Part shown: piece after piece, positions 1-8,750 of the stretch
Numbering within the stretch: the first letter of the stretch is position 1
Layout: each line of letters opens with the position of its first letter
DNA from: Enterobacteriaceae bacterium UBA5654
GTDB taxonomy: Bacteria > Pseudomonadota > Gammaproteobacteria > Enterobacterales > Enterobacteriaceae
Length of the DNA stretch: 50,785 nucleotides
NCBI GenBank assembly: GCA_002421005.1
Contig: DIJC01000011.1
Location: 1 to 50,785 of the forward strand
Direction: 5' to 3'
Notes under the pieces: generated by a model
Told to the model about the DNA's origin: nothing
The model's database searches: none
What the model saw: only the letters and a program-made list of their open reading frames with translations
Translations under genes and position numbers: made by a program

Positions 1-9
1 AATTTAAAA

Positions 10-42
10 AAACTTATCAACCGTCTGTTTTTCAAACTTATC
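10..42. repeat. Short direct repeat AAACTTATC, two copies
   Basis: The 9-base word AAACTTATC occurs at 10-18 and again at 34-42, just downstream of hemG in an AT-rich stretch. In E. coli this side of hemG leads to the rrnA operon, but nothing of it is inside the window. It may be chance in AT-rich DNA; no function is claimed. Confidence 0.4.
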
Positions 43-44
43 GT

Positions 45-590
45 TTACTTCAGCGACGAATTGCCGGTTAATTGCGCGATTTCACGTGCAAATCCCGCCA
101 CTTGCTGCCAGTCGGTATACACCACTTCTTTTCGGGTATCCGTTTCCCCACCGGTCATCTTCATAATCAGCTGGATCATAATACGGTCATACCAGCGATA
201 GTGCGGATAACGCAGCGCGCCTGCGAAAACAGCGGACAGCGTCGGTTGCCATGGCGAGTTAAGAAGAAACTTGCGGGTGTAGCTGTTCGTCTGCGGCGTA
301 CGCTTCTCTGCTTTACGCGCCACCAGGTTCACCGAAAAGAATGCGCCCGGCAGCGACGCCAGTGCCTGCAGATGCTTTTTCACAAAGCGCTCCAGCGCCG
401 GATGATAATGTCCATAACGGATAGACGCGCCGATAACCACGCGATCGTAAAGCGACCAGTCAACGACATCTGTACGATTAAGGTTCACTAAATCCGTATA
501 GATGCCCTGCTCTTTAAGTTCTGACGCGATGAAAGCCGCGATTTCACGCGTTTGCCCATCCCGCGTCGAGAACAGAATCAGTGTTTTCAA
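45..590 (-). CDS. hemG: Menaquinone-dependent protoporphyrinogen IX dehydrogenase HemG
   Basis: This oxidises protoporphyrinogen IX to protoporphyrin IX, the next-to-last step of haem synthesis, passing electrons to quinones at the inner membrane. The 181-residue product has the length of E. coli HemG. It is a flavodoxin-type protein: an N-terminal beta strand runs into the phosphate-binding loop FSTRDGQTREIA (residues 7-18), and a second flavin loop VVIGASIRYGHYH lies near residues 51-63. The long-chain insertion typical of HemG follows after residue 80. The gene lies 12 bases downstream of trkH on the same strand and is probably the last gene of the pepQ-yigZ-trkH-hemG transcript, as in E. 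coli. Confidence 0.96.
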   Translation of the reverse strand: MKTLILFSTRDGQTREIAAFIASELKEQGIYTDLVNLNRTDVVDWSLYDRVVIGASIRYGHYHPALERFVKKHLQALASLPGAFFSVNLVARKAEKRTPQTNSYTRKFLLNSPWQPTLSAVFAGALRYPHYRWYDRIMIQLIMKMTGGETDTRKEVVYTDWQQVAGFAREIAQLTGNSSLK

Positions 591-602
591 AGAATACTCC
601 AG

Positions 603-2054
603 TTAGTCGCGCCAGAACGTCGGGGTAAAAAGCACCAGCAGCGTAAAGACTTCAAGTCGACCAAAAAGCATATTGGCAATCAATATCCATTTTGCCACCG
701 GATTCATGCTGGCAAAGTTATCCGCCACCACGCCGAGGCCCGGTCCGAGGTTATTAAGCGTAGCCACCACGGAAGCAAATGCCGAGAAATCATCCACGCC
801 GGTCGCAATAATCGCCAGCATACTGACGATAAAGACCAGCGCATAGGCGGAGAAAAATCCCCATACCGCTTCCAGAATACGTTCCGGCAGCGCGCGGCTA
901 CCTAATTTAATGCTGTAGACCGCGTTAGGATGCACCAGTCGTTTGAGTTCCCGGTTCCCCTGTTTAAACAGTAGCAGGATACGAATGACTTTCAGGCCAC
1001 CGCCGGTTGACCCGGCGCAGCCGCCAATAAACGCCGAACACAGCAGCAGCACCGGGAGGAAGAGCGGCCAGCGTGCAATGCTATCGGTCGTAAAGCCTGC
1101 GGTGGTCGCCATCGAAACCACCTGGAAAAACGCCTGATTAAGCGTCGTCACCGCCGAGGTGTAAACATCGTGGAACCACAATACCAGCGTGCAGATCACG
1201 ACCAGCGTCAGCTGGACGCCAATAAACATACGGAATTCGGGATCGCGCCAGTAAACCTTCAGGTTACGCCCGCTAAGCAAAGAGAAGTGCAAGCCGTAGT
1301 TACAGCCGGAGATCAGCAGAAAGATGGCAATGATAGTATTGATGGTAGGACTGTCGAAAAAGCCCACGCTGGCATCGTGGGTAGAAAAGCCCCCGATAGC
1401 GATGGTCGCAAAGCTATGCCCGATGGCGTCAAAGGCAGGCATACCCGCAAACCACAGCGCCAGCGCACAGGCGATCGTCAGTAAAACGTAAATCAGCCAC
1501 AACGTCTTTGCCGTTTCGGCAATGCGCGGGCGCATTTTGTTATCTTTAAGCGGCCCCGGCATTTCTGCCCGGTAGAGCTGCATCCCCCCGACGCCGAGGA
1601 TAGGCAGAATAGCCACCGCCAGCACGATGATCCCCATTCCGCCAAACCACTGGAGCATCTGGCGATAAAAAAGAATGCCGTGCGGCAACGAATCCAGCCC
1701 GACCAGCGTCGTCGCGCCAGTGGTCGTCAGGCCGGAAAAGGATTCAAAAAAAGCATCGGTGACGGTCAGATTCGGTCGTTCGGAAAAGATAAAAGGCAGC
1801 GCACCGACGCTCCCCAGCACCGTCCAGAAGAGCACGACGATCAGGAAGCCTTCCCGCGATTTAAGCTCGCCCTTCTCCCGACGGTTGGGCCACCACAGCA
1901 GCGAGCCGATAGTCAGCGCGACAAAAAACGTCTGGGTGAATGCCCGCCCCGCACCATCGCGATAAATCAGCGCTACCAGTCCGGGCAGGATCATCGTTCC
2001 CGAAAATAAGATAACCAGTAGTCCAACGATTCGGGTAATGGCGCGAAAATGCAT
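603..2054 (-). CDS. trkH: Trk system potassium channel subunit TrkH
   Basis: TrkH is the membrane pore of the Trk potassium uptake system, gated by the cytoplasmic NAD/ATP-binding protein TrkA, which is not in this window. The 483-residue protein is highly hydrophobic and carries the four pore-loop signatures of the TrkH/KtrB/HKT fold in order: TTTGAT near residue 110, AIGGFST near 220, TTAGFTT near 318 and NNLGPGLG near 435. The glycine-rich gating-loop segment GGCAGSTGGG follows the third pore loop. Its length is the same as E. coli TrkH, so it appears intact. It sits 38 bases downstream of yigZ and 12 bases upstream of hemG. Confidence 0.96.
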   Translation of the reverse strand: MHFRAITRIVGLLVILFSGTMILPGLVALIYRDGAGRAFTQTFFVALTIGSLLWWPNRREKGELKSREGFLIVVLFWTVLGSVGALPFIFSERPNLTVTDAFFESFSGLTTTGATTLVGLDSLPHGILFYRQMLQWFGGMGIIVLAVAILPILGVGGMQLYRAEMPGPLKDNKMRPRIAETAKTLWLIYVLLTIACALALWFAGMPAFDAIGHSFATIAIGGFSTHDASVGFFDSPTINTIIAIFLLISGCNYGLHFSLLSGRNLKVYWRDPEFRMFIGVQLTLVVICTLVLWFHDVYTSAVTTLNQAFFQVVSMATTAGFTTDSIARWPLFLPVLLLCSAFIGGCAGSTGGGLKVIRILLLFKQGNRELKRLVHPNAVYSIKLGSRALPERILEAVWGFFSAYALVFIVSMLAIIATGVDDFSAFASVVATLNNLGPGLGVVADNFASMNPVAKWILIANMLFGRLEVFTLLVLFTPTFWRD

Positions 2055-2092
2055 CTCTGCCGCTTCCTTTGATCTTTAAAATGAGGTGGGGA

Positions 2093-2707
2093 TTATTCTT
2101 CAACTGCTAATAATTGCAATGAACCACGGCTAAAATCAGCGAGCCTTGCTGAAAATTCATCCACTCTGGCATAAGGAAGCGCTACCCGTAATAGCACGAA
2201 CGCCTGATAATCACTGGCGACGATCTTACCGGCAAACTGCGTCAGTAATGCTTCAATACCGGTTAACTGACCGTACTCACACTGCAAAGTATATTCGGTT
2301 AATGGCGTCTTGCGCTGCGTCGTTAACTGGCGCAGCGCCTGATTCACGCCGCCGCCATAGGCCTTCACCAGCCCACCCGTGCCCAGCAGTACGCCGCCGT
2401 AGTAACGCACGACGACCGCCGTGATTTCTCCCACGCCGCTACCCATCAGCTGCGCAAGCATCGGTTTGCCCGCCGTTCCCGCCGGTTCCCCGTCATCCGA
2501 GAAACCCAGTTGCTGCGAGTCATTCGGCGCGCCCGCCACCCATGCAACGCAATGGTGACGGGCATCGGGATGCTCCGCCCTGACCGACTGCACAAAGGCT
2601 TTCGCCGCTTCCACGCCGTCGGTATGCGCCAGCAGCGTAATAAAGCGGCTTTTTTTGATCTCCTCAACGAAAGAGACCGAAGCCGCCGGGATTAACCAGC
2701 TTTCCAT
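2093..2707 (-). CDS. yigZ: IMPACT/UPF0029 family protein YigZ
   Basis: YigZ is a conserved protein of the IMPACT (UPF0029) family, whose eukaryotic relatives bind the translation regulator Gcn1; its bacterial role is not settled. The ATG at 2707 is chosen because it gives MESWLIPA, the E. coli start, and because it overlaps the pepQ stop in a TGATG arrangement, indicating translational coupling. A GTG one codon earlier is the alternative. Family landmarks are KKSRFI near residue 18, the ARHHCVAWV segment, FSDDGEPAGTAGKPML and VVVRYYGG.LLGTGGLVKAY. The C-terminal third is the small ferredoxin-like domain. The product is 204 residues, a normal length. Confidence 0.93.
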   Translation of the reverse strand: MESWLIPAASVSFVEEIKKSRFITLLAHTDGVEAAKAFVQSVRAEHPDARHHCVAWVAGAPNDSQQLGFSDDGEPAGTAGKPMLAQLMGSGVGEITAVVVRYYGGVLLGTGGLVKAYGGGVNQALRQLTTQRKTPLTEYTLQCEYGQLTGIEALLTQFAGKIVASDYQAFVLLRVALPYARVDEFSARLADFSRGSLQLLAVEE

Positions 2708-4038
2708 CACGCCAGCTTTAGATCCCGCGTCATGTTTTCAACGCTGTTTTCGTGGATCACCACGTTATCTTCAATGCGGATGCCGCCAAACGGTTTCAGG
2801 GCTTCGATTTTCTGCCAGTTGAAGTGCTTGCTGAACTGCCCTTCGCGCCACGGAGCCAGCAGCGATTCGATAAAGTAAATACCCGGCTCAATGGTGAGCA
2901 CCATGCCCGGCTGGAGCACGCGGGTGCAGCGCAGATACGGATATTTCGACGGCGCGGCAAGATGCGTGCCGGTATCATCCTGCATAAAACCGGCAACGTC
3001 ATGTACCTGAAGACCCAGCGGATGGCCGATCCCATGCGGCATAAACGGCCCGGTCAGATCGTTTTCCACCATCGCCTCTTCGCTCATGTCGGTGAGGATT
3101 TGATGCTTGCGCAGCAGCTTCGCAATACGCTGATGGAACTGAACATGATAATCGACGTAGCTGGTACCCGCTTTCATCGTGGCAATCAGCGCCAGCTGCT
3201 CATCGTTAACATCTTTCAACAGCTGCGCGTAGTCGTTATCACTCTTCGCCGACCAGGTACGGGTAAGGTCTGCCGCGTAGCCGTTGTATTCCGCCCCCGC
3301 ATCCAGCAGGAAGCTGCGCATTTCAGAAGGCGCGTGGTGATCGAGCTTCGTGTAATGAAGAACCGAGGCGTGTTCATTCAGCGCCACGATATTGCTGTAT
3401 GGCACGTCAATATCACGATGACCGGTTGCGGTCAGATAGGCGACGTTAATGTCAAACTCGCTCATCCCGGAGAGGAACGCCTCTTCCGCCGCGCGATGAC
3501 CATTCACCGCCGTCTTCTGCGCTTCACGCATACAGGCCAGCTCATAATCAGTTTTAAAGGCGCGATAATAATGCAGATAATCAATCACCCCTTGCGGGTT
3601 GATATTGCTGGCGGCGATCTCCAGCTGTAATGCTCGCTCCGGCACCGGTCCAATGTAGCCGATATTGCCGCGCGCGGCGGGCAACTGGCTGCCAATGCCA
3701 TCCGCTTTCGGCAGCGCAATCACCTCAACGTCTTCCGTCCAGAAAGAGGTTGGTAGCGGCTCAACGTTGTGCCAGTAATCAACCGGCAGATAAAACCACA
3801 GTTTCGGCTTATTCACGCCATCCACCAGCAGCCAGCAGTTCGGCACCTGCGTCACCGGAACCCAGGCTTTAAACTGCGGGTTGACCTTAAACGGATACGG
3901 GTGATCGTCGAGGAAGACGTTTACCAGCTCGCCGGAGTGGATCAGCAGCGCATCCAGCTTGAAACGTGCCAGTACGTCGCGGGTGCGTTCCTGCAACGTA
4001 ACAATATGATTTTTATAAAGTGCAGCCAGTGAATCCAT
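2707..4038 (-). CDS. pepQ: Xaa-Pro dipeptidase PepQ (proline dipeptidase)
   Basis: PepQ cleaves dipeptides with proline in the second position and, in E. coli, also hydrolyses some organophosphate triesters. The 443-residue product has the family length. An N-terminal domain is followed by the pita-bread M24 metallopeptidase domain, with ligands for the two metal ions visible in LLDAGAEYNGYAADLTRTW (two Asp), PHGIGHPLGLQVHD (His), TIEPGIYF (Glu) and GGIRIEDN (Glu). It is divergent from fadB and heads the pepQ-yigZ-trkH-hemG chain, its stop codon overlapping the yigZ start by one base. Confidence 0.97.
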   Translation of the reverse strand: MDSLAALYKNHIVTLQERTRDVLARFKLDALLIHSGELVNVFLDDHPYPFKVNPQFKAWVPVTQVPNCWLLVDGVNKPKLWFYLPVDYWHNVEPLPTSFWTEDVEVIALPKADGIGSQLPAARGNIGYIGPVPERALQLEIAASNINPQGVIDYLHYYRAFKTDYELACMREAQKTAVNGHRAAEEAFLSGMSEFDINVAYLTATGHRDIDVPYSNIVALNEHASVLHYTKLDHHAPSEMRSFLLDAGAEYNGYAADLTRTWSAKSDNDYAQLLKDVNDEQLALIATMKAGTSYVDYHVQFHQRIAKLLRKHQILTDMSEEAMVENDLTGPFMPHGIGHPLGLQVHDVAGFMQDDTGTHLAAPSKYPYLRCTRVLQPGMVLTIEPGIYFIESLLAPWREGQFSKHFNWQKIEALKPFGGIRIEDNVVIHENSVENMTRDLKLA

Positions 4039-4164
4039 CTCATAATCCTTAAAATTATTGCCCCTGATCCCCGCATATTAGCATACCTCACAAAAGCAGG
4101 GCGATTTCGCATGAGCGTGATCGCGCCTGCAATTATTTAAAGTCTCATTTGCATTTTATTAACA

Positions 4165-4170
4165 TAAAAT
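4165..4170 (+). promoter_or_regulatory. Putative fadBA -10 element
   Basis: TAAAAT at 4165-4170 would place the transcription start near 4177, so that the FadR operator begins about nine bases downstream, the geometry described for E. coli fadBA. No convincing -35 hexamer is visible, so this is inferred mainly from operator spacing. Confidence 0.5.
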
Positions 4171-4184
4171 CCACACTCCGCATC

Positions 4185-4201
4185 ATCTGGTATGACCAGA
4201 T
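4185..4201 (+). promoter_or_regulatory. FadR operator upstream of fadBA
   Basis: The 17-base near-palindrome ATCTGGTATGACCAGAT matches the E. coli fadBA FadR site with one central difference, as I remember that site. It lies 24 bases before the fadB start, between the putative -10 and the ribosome-binding site AGGAG. FadR, released by long-chain acyl-CoA, is therefore expected to repress this operon. Confidence 0.93.
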
Positions 4202-4225
4202 CCTTCGCGGATTCAGGAGACTGAC

Positions 4226-6415
4226 ATGCTTTACAAAGGCGACACTCTATATCTTGACTGGCTGGAAGATGGCATCGCCGAACTGGTGTTCGATGCGCCC
4301 GGCTCGGTGAACAAACTCGACACGGCAACCGTTGCCAGCCTCGGCCAGGCGCTGGACGTGCTGGAAAAACAGCACGATTTAAAAGGGCTGCTGCTTAGCT
4401 CAAATAAAGCCGCGTTTATTGTGGGCGCGGATATTACCGAATTCCTCTCGCTGTTCCTCGTCCCGCAGGAGCAGTTAAGCCAGTGGCTGCATTTTGCCAA
4501 TAGCGTCTTTAACCGTCTCGAAGATCTGCCGGTTCCGACGATCTCCGCTGTCAACGGCTATGCGCTGGGCGGCGGTTGCGAGTGCGTGCTGGCAACCGAT
4601 TACCGTCTGGCGACGCCGGATTTGCGGATTGGCCTGCCGGAAACGAAGCTGGGCATTATGCCGGGCTTTGGCGGCTCCGTGCGTCTGCCGCGCCTGCTGG
4701 GTGCCGATAGCGCGCTGGAAATTATCGCCGCCGGTAAAGATGTCAGCGCAGATCAGGCGCTGAAAATCGGTCTGGTTGACGGCGTTGTGAAGCCAGAGAA
4801 ACTGCGCGAAGGCGCTGTCGCCGTTCTGCGTCAGGCCATTAACGGCGATCTCGACTGGAAAGCGAAGCGCCAGCCTAAACTGGAGCCGCTGCATCTTAGC
4901 AAAATCGAAGCGACGATGAGTTTCACCATCGCCAAAGGCATGGTGATGCAGACAGCCGGTAAGCACTACCCCGCGCCGCTCACCGCCGTGAAAACCATTG
5001 AAGCCGCCGCGCGCTTTGGTCGTGAAGACGCGCTGGATCTGGAAAATAAAAGCTTTGTCCCGCTGGCTCACACCAATGAAGCGCGTGCGCTGGTCGGCAT
5101 TTTCCTTAACGATCAGTACGTAAAAGCAAAAGCGAAAAAGCTGACCAAAGACGTTGAAACACCGAAGCAGGCTGCGGTGCTTGGCGCGGGCATTATGGGC
5201 GGCGGTATTGCCTACCAGTCGGCCTGGAAAGGCGTGCCGGTAGTCATGAAAGATATCAACGACAAATCGCTGATCCTCGGCATGACCGAAGCGGCCAAAC
5301 TGCTGAATAAACAGCTTGAGCGCGGCAAGATCGACGGGCTGAAGATGGCGGGCGTGATTTCGACCATTCACCCTACCCTCGACTACGCCGGTTTTGAGCG
5401 TGTGGACGTGGTGGTCGAAGCGGTGGTTGAGAACCCGAAAGTGAAGAAAGCGGTGCTGGCAGAGACGGAAGAGAAAGTCCGCCCGGATACCGTGCTGGCC
5501 TCGAACACCTCCACCATTCCGATTAGCGAGCTGGCAAGCGTCCTGAAACGCCCGGAAAACTTCTGCGGGATGCACTTCTTTAACCCGGTCCACCGGATGC
5601 CGCTGGTTGAGATCATTCGCGGCGAAAAAACTTCCGACGAAACCCTCGCCAAAGTAGTCGCCTGGGCGAGCAAAATGGGCAAGACGCCGATTGTGGTCAA
5701 CGACTGCCCCGGCTTCTTCGTTAACCGCGTGCTGTTCCCTTACTTTGCCGGATTCAGCCAGCTGCTGCGCGACGGCGCGGACTTCCGCAAAGTCGATAAA
5801 GTGATGGAGAAACAGTTCGGTTGGCCGATGGGCCCGGCGTATCTGCTGGATGTAGTGGGTATTGATACCGCCCACCACGCCCAGGCGGTGATGGCGGCAG
5901 GCTTCCCGCAGCGGATGCAGAAAGATTACCGCGATGCGATTGACGCGCTGTTTGACGCTAACCGTTTCGGTCAGAAGAACGGCCTCGGTTTCTGGCGCTA
6001 TAAAGAAGACAGCAAAGGCAAGCCGAAGAAAGAAGAAGACGATGCGGTTAACGGCCTGCTGGCAGAGGTCAGCCAGCCGAAGCGCGATTTCAGCGAAGAC
6101 GAAATTATTGCCCGCATGATGATCCCGATGGTCAACGAAGTGGTGCGCTGCCTGGAAGAAGGCATCATCGCCAGCCCGGCAGAAGCGGATATGGCGCTGG
6201 TCTACGGCCTCGGCTTCCCGCCGTTCCACGGCGGCGCGTTCCGCTGGCTGGATACGCAAGGCAGCGCGAAATATCTCGATATGGCGCAGCAGTATCAGCA
6301 CCTCGGCCCGCTATATGACGTGCCGGAAGGTCTGCGCAACAAAGCGCGTCATAACGAACCCTATTATCCCCCCGTCGAGCCTGCCCGTCCGGTTGGCACG
6401 CTGAAAACGGCTTAA
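4226..6415 (+). CDS. fadB: Fatty acid oxidation complex subunit alpha FadB
   Basis: FadB is the multifunctional alpha subunit of the aerobic beta-oxidation complex: enoyl-CoA hydratase, 3-hydroxyacyl-CoA dehydrogenase, isomerase and epimerase. At 729 residues it equals E. coli FadB. The N-terminal crotonase domain shows the oxyanion and catalytic segments GALGGGCE-like NGYALGGGCECV and GLPETKLGIMPG, with the two catalytic glutamates near 119 and 139. The dehydrogenase half begins around residue 313 with the NAD-binding loop VLGAGIMGGGIA, and the catalytic histidine lies in CGMHFFNPVHRMPLVE. A good Shine-Dalgarno, AGGAG, precedes the ATG. fadA follows after nine bases, and FadR control is expected from the operator at 4185. 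Confidence 0.98.
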   Translation: MLYKGDTLYLDWLEDGIAELVFDAPGSVNKLDTATVASLGQALDVLEKQHDLKGLLLSSNKAAFIVGADITEFLSLFLVPQEQLSQWLHFANSVFNRLEDLPVPTISAVNGYALGGGCECVLATDYRLATPDLRIGLPETKLGIMPGFGGSVRLPRLLGADSALEIIAAGKDVSADQALKIGLVDGVVKPEKLREGAVAVLRQAINGDLDWKAKRQPKLEPLHLSKIEATMSFTIAKGMVMQTAGKHYPAPLTAVKTIEAAARFGREDALDLENKSFVPLAHTNEARALVGIFLNDQYVKAKAKKLTKDVETPKQAAVLGAGIMGGGIAYQSAWKGVPVVMKDINDKSLILGMTEAAKLLNKQLERGKIDGLKMAGVISTIHPTLDYAGFERVDVVVEAVVENPKVKKAVLAETEEKVRPDTVLASNTSTIPISELASVLKRPENFCGMHFFNPVHRMPLVEIIRGEKTSDETLAKVVAWASKMGKTPIVVNDCPGFFVNRVLFPYFAGFSQLLRDGADFRKVDKVMEKQFGWPMGPAYLLDVVGIDTAHHAQAVMAAGFPQRMQKDYRDAIDALFDANRFGQKNGLGFWRYKEDSKGKPKKEEDDAVNGLLAEVSQPKRDFSEDEIIARMMIPMVNEVVRCLEEGIIASPAEADMALVYGLGFPPFHGGAFRWLDTQGSAKYLDMAQQYQHLGPLYDVPEGLRNKARHNEPYYPPVEPARPVGTLKTA

Positions 6416-6424
6416 GGAGTCACA

Positions 6425-7588
6425 ATGGAACAGGTTGTCATTGTTGATGCAATTCGCACCCCGATGGGCCGTTCAAAAGGCGGCGCGTTTCGCAATGTGC
6501 GGGCGGAAGATCTCTCCGCACACTTAATGCGTAGCCTGCTGGCACGCAATCCGGCGCTGGATGCGGCGGCCCTTGACGATATCTACTGGGGCTGCGTGCA
6601 GCAAACGCTGGAGCAGGGTTTTAACATCGCCCGTAACGCCGCGCTGCTGGCGGAAATCCCGCACTCGGTCCCGGCAGTCACCGTCAACCGTCTGTGCGGT
6701 TCGTCCATGCAGGCGTTGCACGACGCGGCGCGGATGATCATGACCGGCGATGCGCAGGCTTGTCTGGTGGGTGGCGTGGAGCATATGGGCCATGTGCCGA
6801 TGAGCCACGGGGTCGATTTCCATCCGGGCTTAAGCCGCAACGTGGCTAAAGCCGCAGGAATGATGGGCCTGACGGCGGAAATGCTCTCCCGGATGCACGG
6901 TATCAGCCGTGAAATGCAGGATGCCTTTGCCGCTCGCTCTCATGCCCGCGCCTGGGCCGCTACCCAGTCGGGCGCGTTCAAAAACGAAATCATTCCCACT
7001 GGCGGTCACGATGCCGACGGCGTGCTGAAGCAGTTTAACTACGACGAAGTTATCCGCCCGGAAACCACGGTCGAGGCGCTGTCCGCCCTGCGCCCGGCAT
7101 TCGATCCGGTCAGCGGCACCGTCACCGCAGGCACCTCTTCCGCCCTCTCCGATGGCGCTGCCGCTATGCTGGTGATGAGCGAGAGCCGCGCCCGCGAACT
7201 GGGCCTGACGCCGCGCGCCCGCATCCGTTCAATGGCCGTTGTCGGCTGCGACCCCTCCATTATGGGTTACGGCCCGGTGCCAGCCTCAAAACTGGCGCTG
7301 AAAAAAGCCGGGTTAAGCACCAGCGATATCGGGTTGTTTGAAATGAACGAAGCGTTCGCCGCGCAGATCCTGCCGTGCATTAAAGATCTGGGGCTGATGG
7401 AGCAGATCGACGACAAGATCAACCTCAACGGTGGGGCGATCGCGTTAGGCCATCCGCTGGGCTGTTCCGGTGCGCGTATCAGCACCACCCTGCTGAATCT
7501 GATGGAACGCCAGGACGTGCAGTTTGGTCTGGCAACGATGTGTATCGGATTGGGTCAGGGGATCGCAACCGTATTTGAGCGCGTTTAA
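6425..7588 (+). CDS. fadA: 3-ketoacyl-CoA thiolase FadA
   Basis: FadA is the beta subunit of the FadB2A2 complex and performs thiolytic cleavage of 3-ketoacyl-CoA to acetyl-CoA and a shortened acyl-CoA. The 387-residue length matches E. coli. The nucleophilic cysteine is in VNRLCGSSMQALHDAA (near residue 91), the catalytic histidine in NLNGGAIALGHPLGCSGAR, and the second cysteine in ATMCIGLGQG near the C-terminus. It starts nine bases after fadB with an AAGGAG ribosome-binding site, so the two are co-transcribed. An intrinsic terminator lies about 100 bases beyond the stop codon. Confidence 0.98.
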   Translation: MEQVVIVDAIRTPMGRSKGGAFRNVRAEDLSAHLMRSLLARNPALDAAALDDIYWGCVQQTLEQGFNIARNAALLAEIPHSVPAVTVNRLCGSSMQALHDAARMIMTGDAQACLVGGVEHMGHVPMSHGVDFHPGLSRNVAKAAGMMGLTAEMLSRMHGISREMQDAFAARSHARAWAATQSGAFKNEIIPTGGHDADGVLKQFNYDEVIRPETTVEALSALRPAFDPVSGTVTAGTSSALSDGAAAMLVMSESRARELGLTPRARIRSMAVVGCDPSIMGYGPVPASKLALKKAGLSTSDIGLFEMNEAFAAQILPCIKDLGLMEQIDDKINLNGGAIALGHPLGCSGARISTTLLNLMERQDVQFGLATMCIGLGQGIATVFERV

Positions 7589-7600
7589 TCAAAGATAACG

Positions 7601-7667
7601 TCCCCTGAATACTTCACGTTGCATCGCGGCGGCAATTAAGCGAAGGCAGCGTGAATGATGACGGGGA
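7601..7667 (+). repeat. Imperfect 67-base dyad in the fadA 3' region
   Basis: An outer stem TCCCC (7601-7605) / GGGGA (7663-7667) encloses an inner stem TTCACGTTGC (7613-7622) / GCAGCGTGAA (7646-7655), which pairs fully apart from one G-U. The layout recalls dispersed intergenic hairpin repeats of enteric bacteria, but I cannot confirm other copies. It would be part of the fadBA 3' untranslated region, ahead of the terminator. Confidence 0.6.
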
Positions 7668-7688
7668 GCAGGTTTAGTTGCCGTTTTT

Positions 7689-7714
7689 CCCGCCTGTCAG
7701 GGGCGGGTTTTTTA
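7689..7714 (+). terminator. Intrinsic terminator of fadBA
   Basis: The stem CCCGCC (7689-7694) / GGCGGG (7702-7707) with a seven-base loop is followed directly by a run of T. It is oriented for rightward transcripts from fadA and lies in the gap before the convergent lacI-type gene. Confidence 0.88.
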
Positions 7715-7769
7715 TTACTGAAAATAGCGATAATGCCCCACCACGCATCTTCTTCTCCCTGAATAGTAT

Positions 7770-8750
7770 TTAACTTCCCGTACTGGCGCGCTTTATAAGG
7801 CTTACAGCCAGGAGTTGATTCTCTTCCTGCGCCTCGTCCAGCAACAGCCTGACGGCTTCGCGACCCAGCTGCTGTTTGTCAACGGCAATGGTCGTCAGCG
7901 CAGGCGTGGCCCAGGCCGCAGCATCTATATCATCAAAACCGACCAGCGCAATTTGCTCAGGAATGTCGATCCCACGCTCCGCACAGACCTGCAATACCAC
8001 CAGCGCAGCGGCGTCATTATACGCGAAAATAGCATCCGGCGGCTCCGCCAGATCGAGCAGTTCATTCACTGCCCGCAGCAGCGAACGCTCGGTATCGACC
8101 AACGGCGGCGCGATGGCCTCATATTCCGGCGGCATCAGCATTTGCGCCTCGTACAGTGCCTGCCGGTAGCCTTTCTCGCGCTGGCGAATACTGTAGTGGG
8201 AAAGCGTGCTGGCGAGAAAAGCAATACGGCGTCGCCCCAGCGCAATAAGATGGCGCGTCGCCAGATAACCGCCCAGCGTATTATCCGGATTAACGCACGG
8301 TAAACCCGGTGCCCATAAATCGGCCAGCACCAGCGGCAGATTCATCTGCTGCAACAGCGCCAGCAGTTCTGGCTCGAAAAAACCGGCGCAGATCAGCGCA
8401 TCGGGCTGATGCAGCCGCACCTGTTCGCTGACCGTATCGCCCGGCCCCACCGCCAGAAAACTCAGTGCAATGCCTTTATCCCGACAACTGTCTTCTATCC
8501 CCAACAGGAGCTGCGAGTAGAACGGCAGCGCACGGCTGATGTTGTGCTGCCGGTGCAGTAAAAACAGAATGCGTTTAATTTTGTCGCTACGCAGGCGGGA
8601 AAAATCATACCCCTTCTCCTGCGCGATCGAAATAATACGCTGCCGCGTGTCATCACCCAGCCCTGGCTGGCCTTTAAGGGCGCGGGAAACCGCGCCCACC
8701 GACACCCCGCAAGCCTGGGCGATATCTCTTATCCGTACCGGCTTAGTCAT
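7770..8750 (-). CDS. LacI/GalR-family transcriptional regulator
   Basis: This 326-residue protein is a sugar-responsive repressor by family. The N-terminal helix-turn-helix IRDIAQACGVSVGAVSRALKG (about residues 7-27) is followed by the hinge region and a periplasmic-binding-protein-like effector domain ending near residue 310, with the usual segments ALGRRRIAFL, AIFAYNDAAA and VGFDDIDAAAWATPALTTI. Its ATG overlaps the stop of the upstream ROK kinase gene (ATGA), so the two are translationally coupled and the repressor probably controls this pair. The effector is unknown; a hexose or its phosphate is a guess from the kinase. In E. coli K-12 fadA and fre are adjacent, so the pair is accessory. 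Confidence 0.9.
   Translation of the reverse strand: MTKPVRIRDIAQACGVSVGAVSRALKGQPGLGDDTRQRIISIAQEKGYDFSRLRSDKIKRILFLLHRQHNISRALPFYSQLLLGIEDSCRDKGIALSFLAVGPGDTVSEQVRLHQPDALICAGFFEPELLALLQQMNLPLVLADLWAPGLPCVNPDNTLGGYLATRHLIALGRRRIAFLASTLSHYSIRQREKGYRQALYEAQMLMPPEYEAIAPPLVDTERSLLRAVNELLDLAEPPDAIFAYNDAAALVVLQVCAERGIDIPEQIALVGFDDIDAAAWATPALTTIAVDKQQLGREAVRLLLDEAQEENQLLAVSLIKRASTGS

Noticed and set aside
2752..3630. A 292-codon open frame on the plus strand opposite pepQ
   Set aside because: It is antisense to pepQ with no start signal and no recognisable motifs.
4475..6301. A 608-codon open frame on the minus strand opposite fadB
   Set aside because: It is fully antisense to a well-conserved gene, its translation is rich in His, Arg, Phe and Val in a way typical of the reverse frame of GC-rich codons, and it has no recognisable domain.
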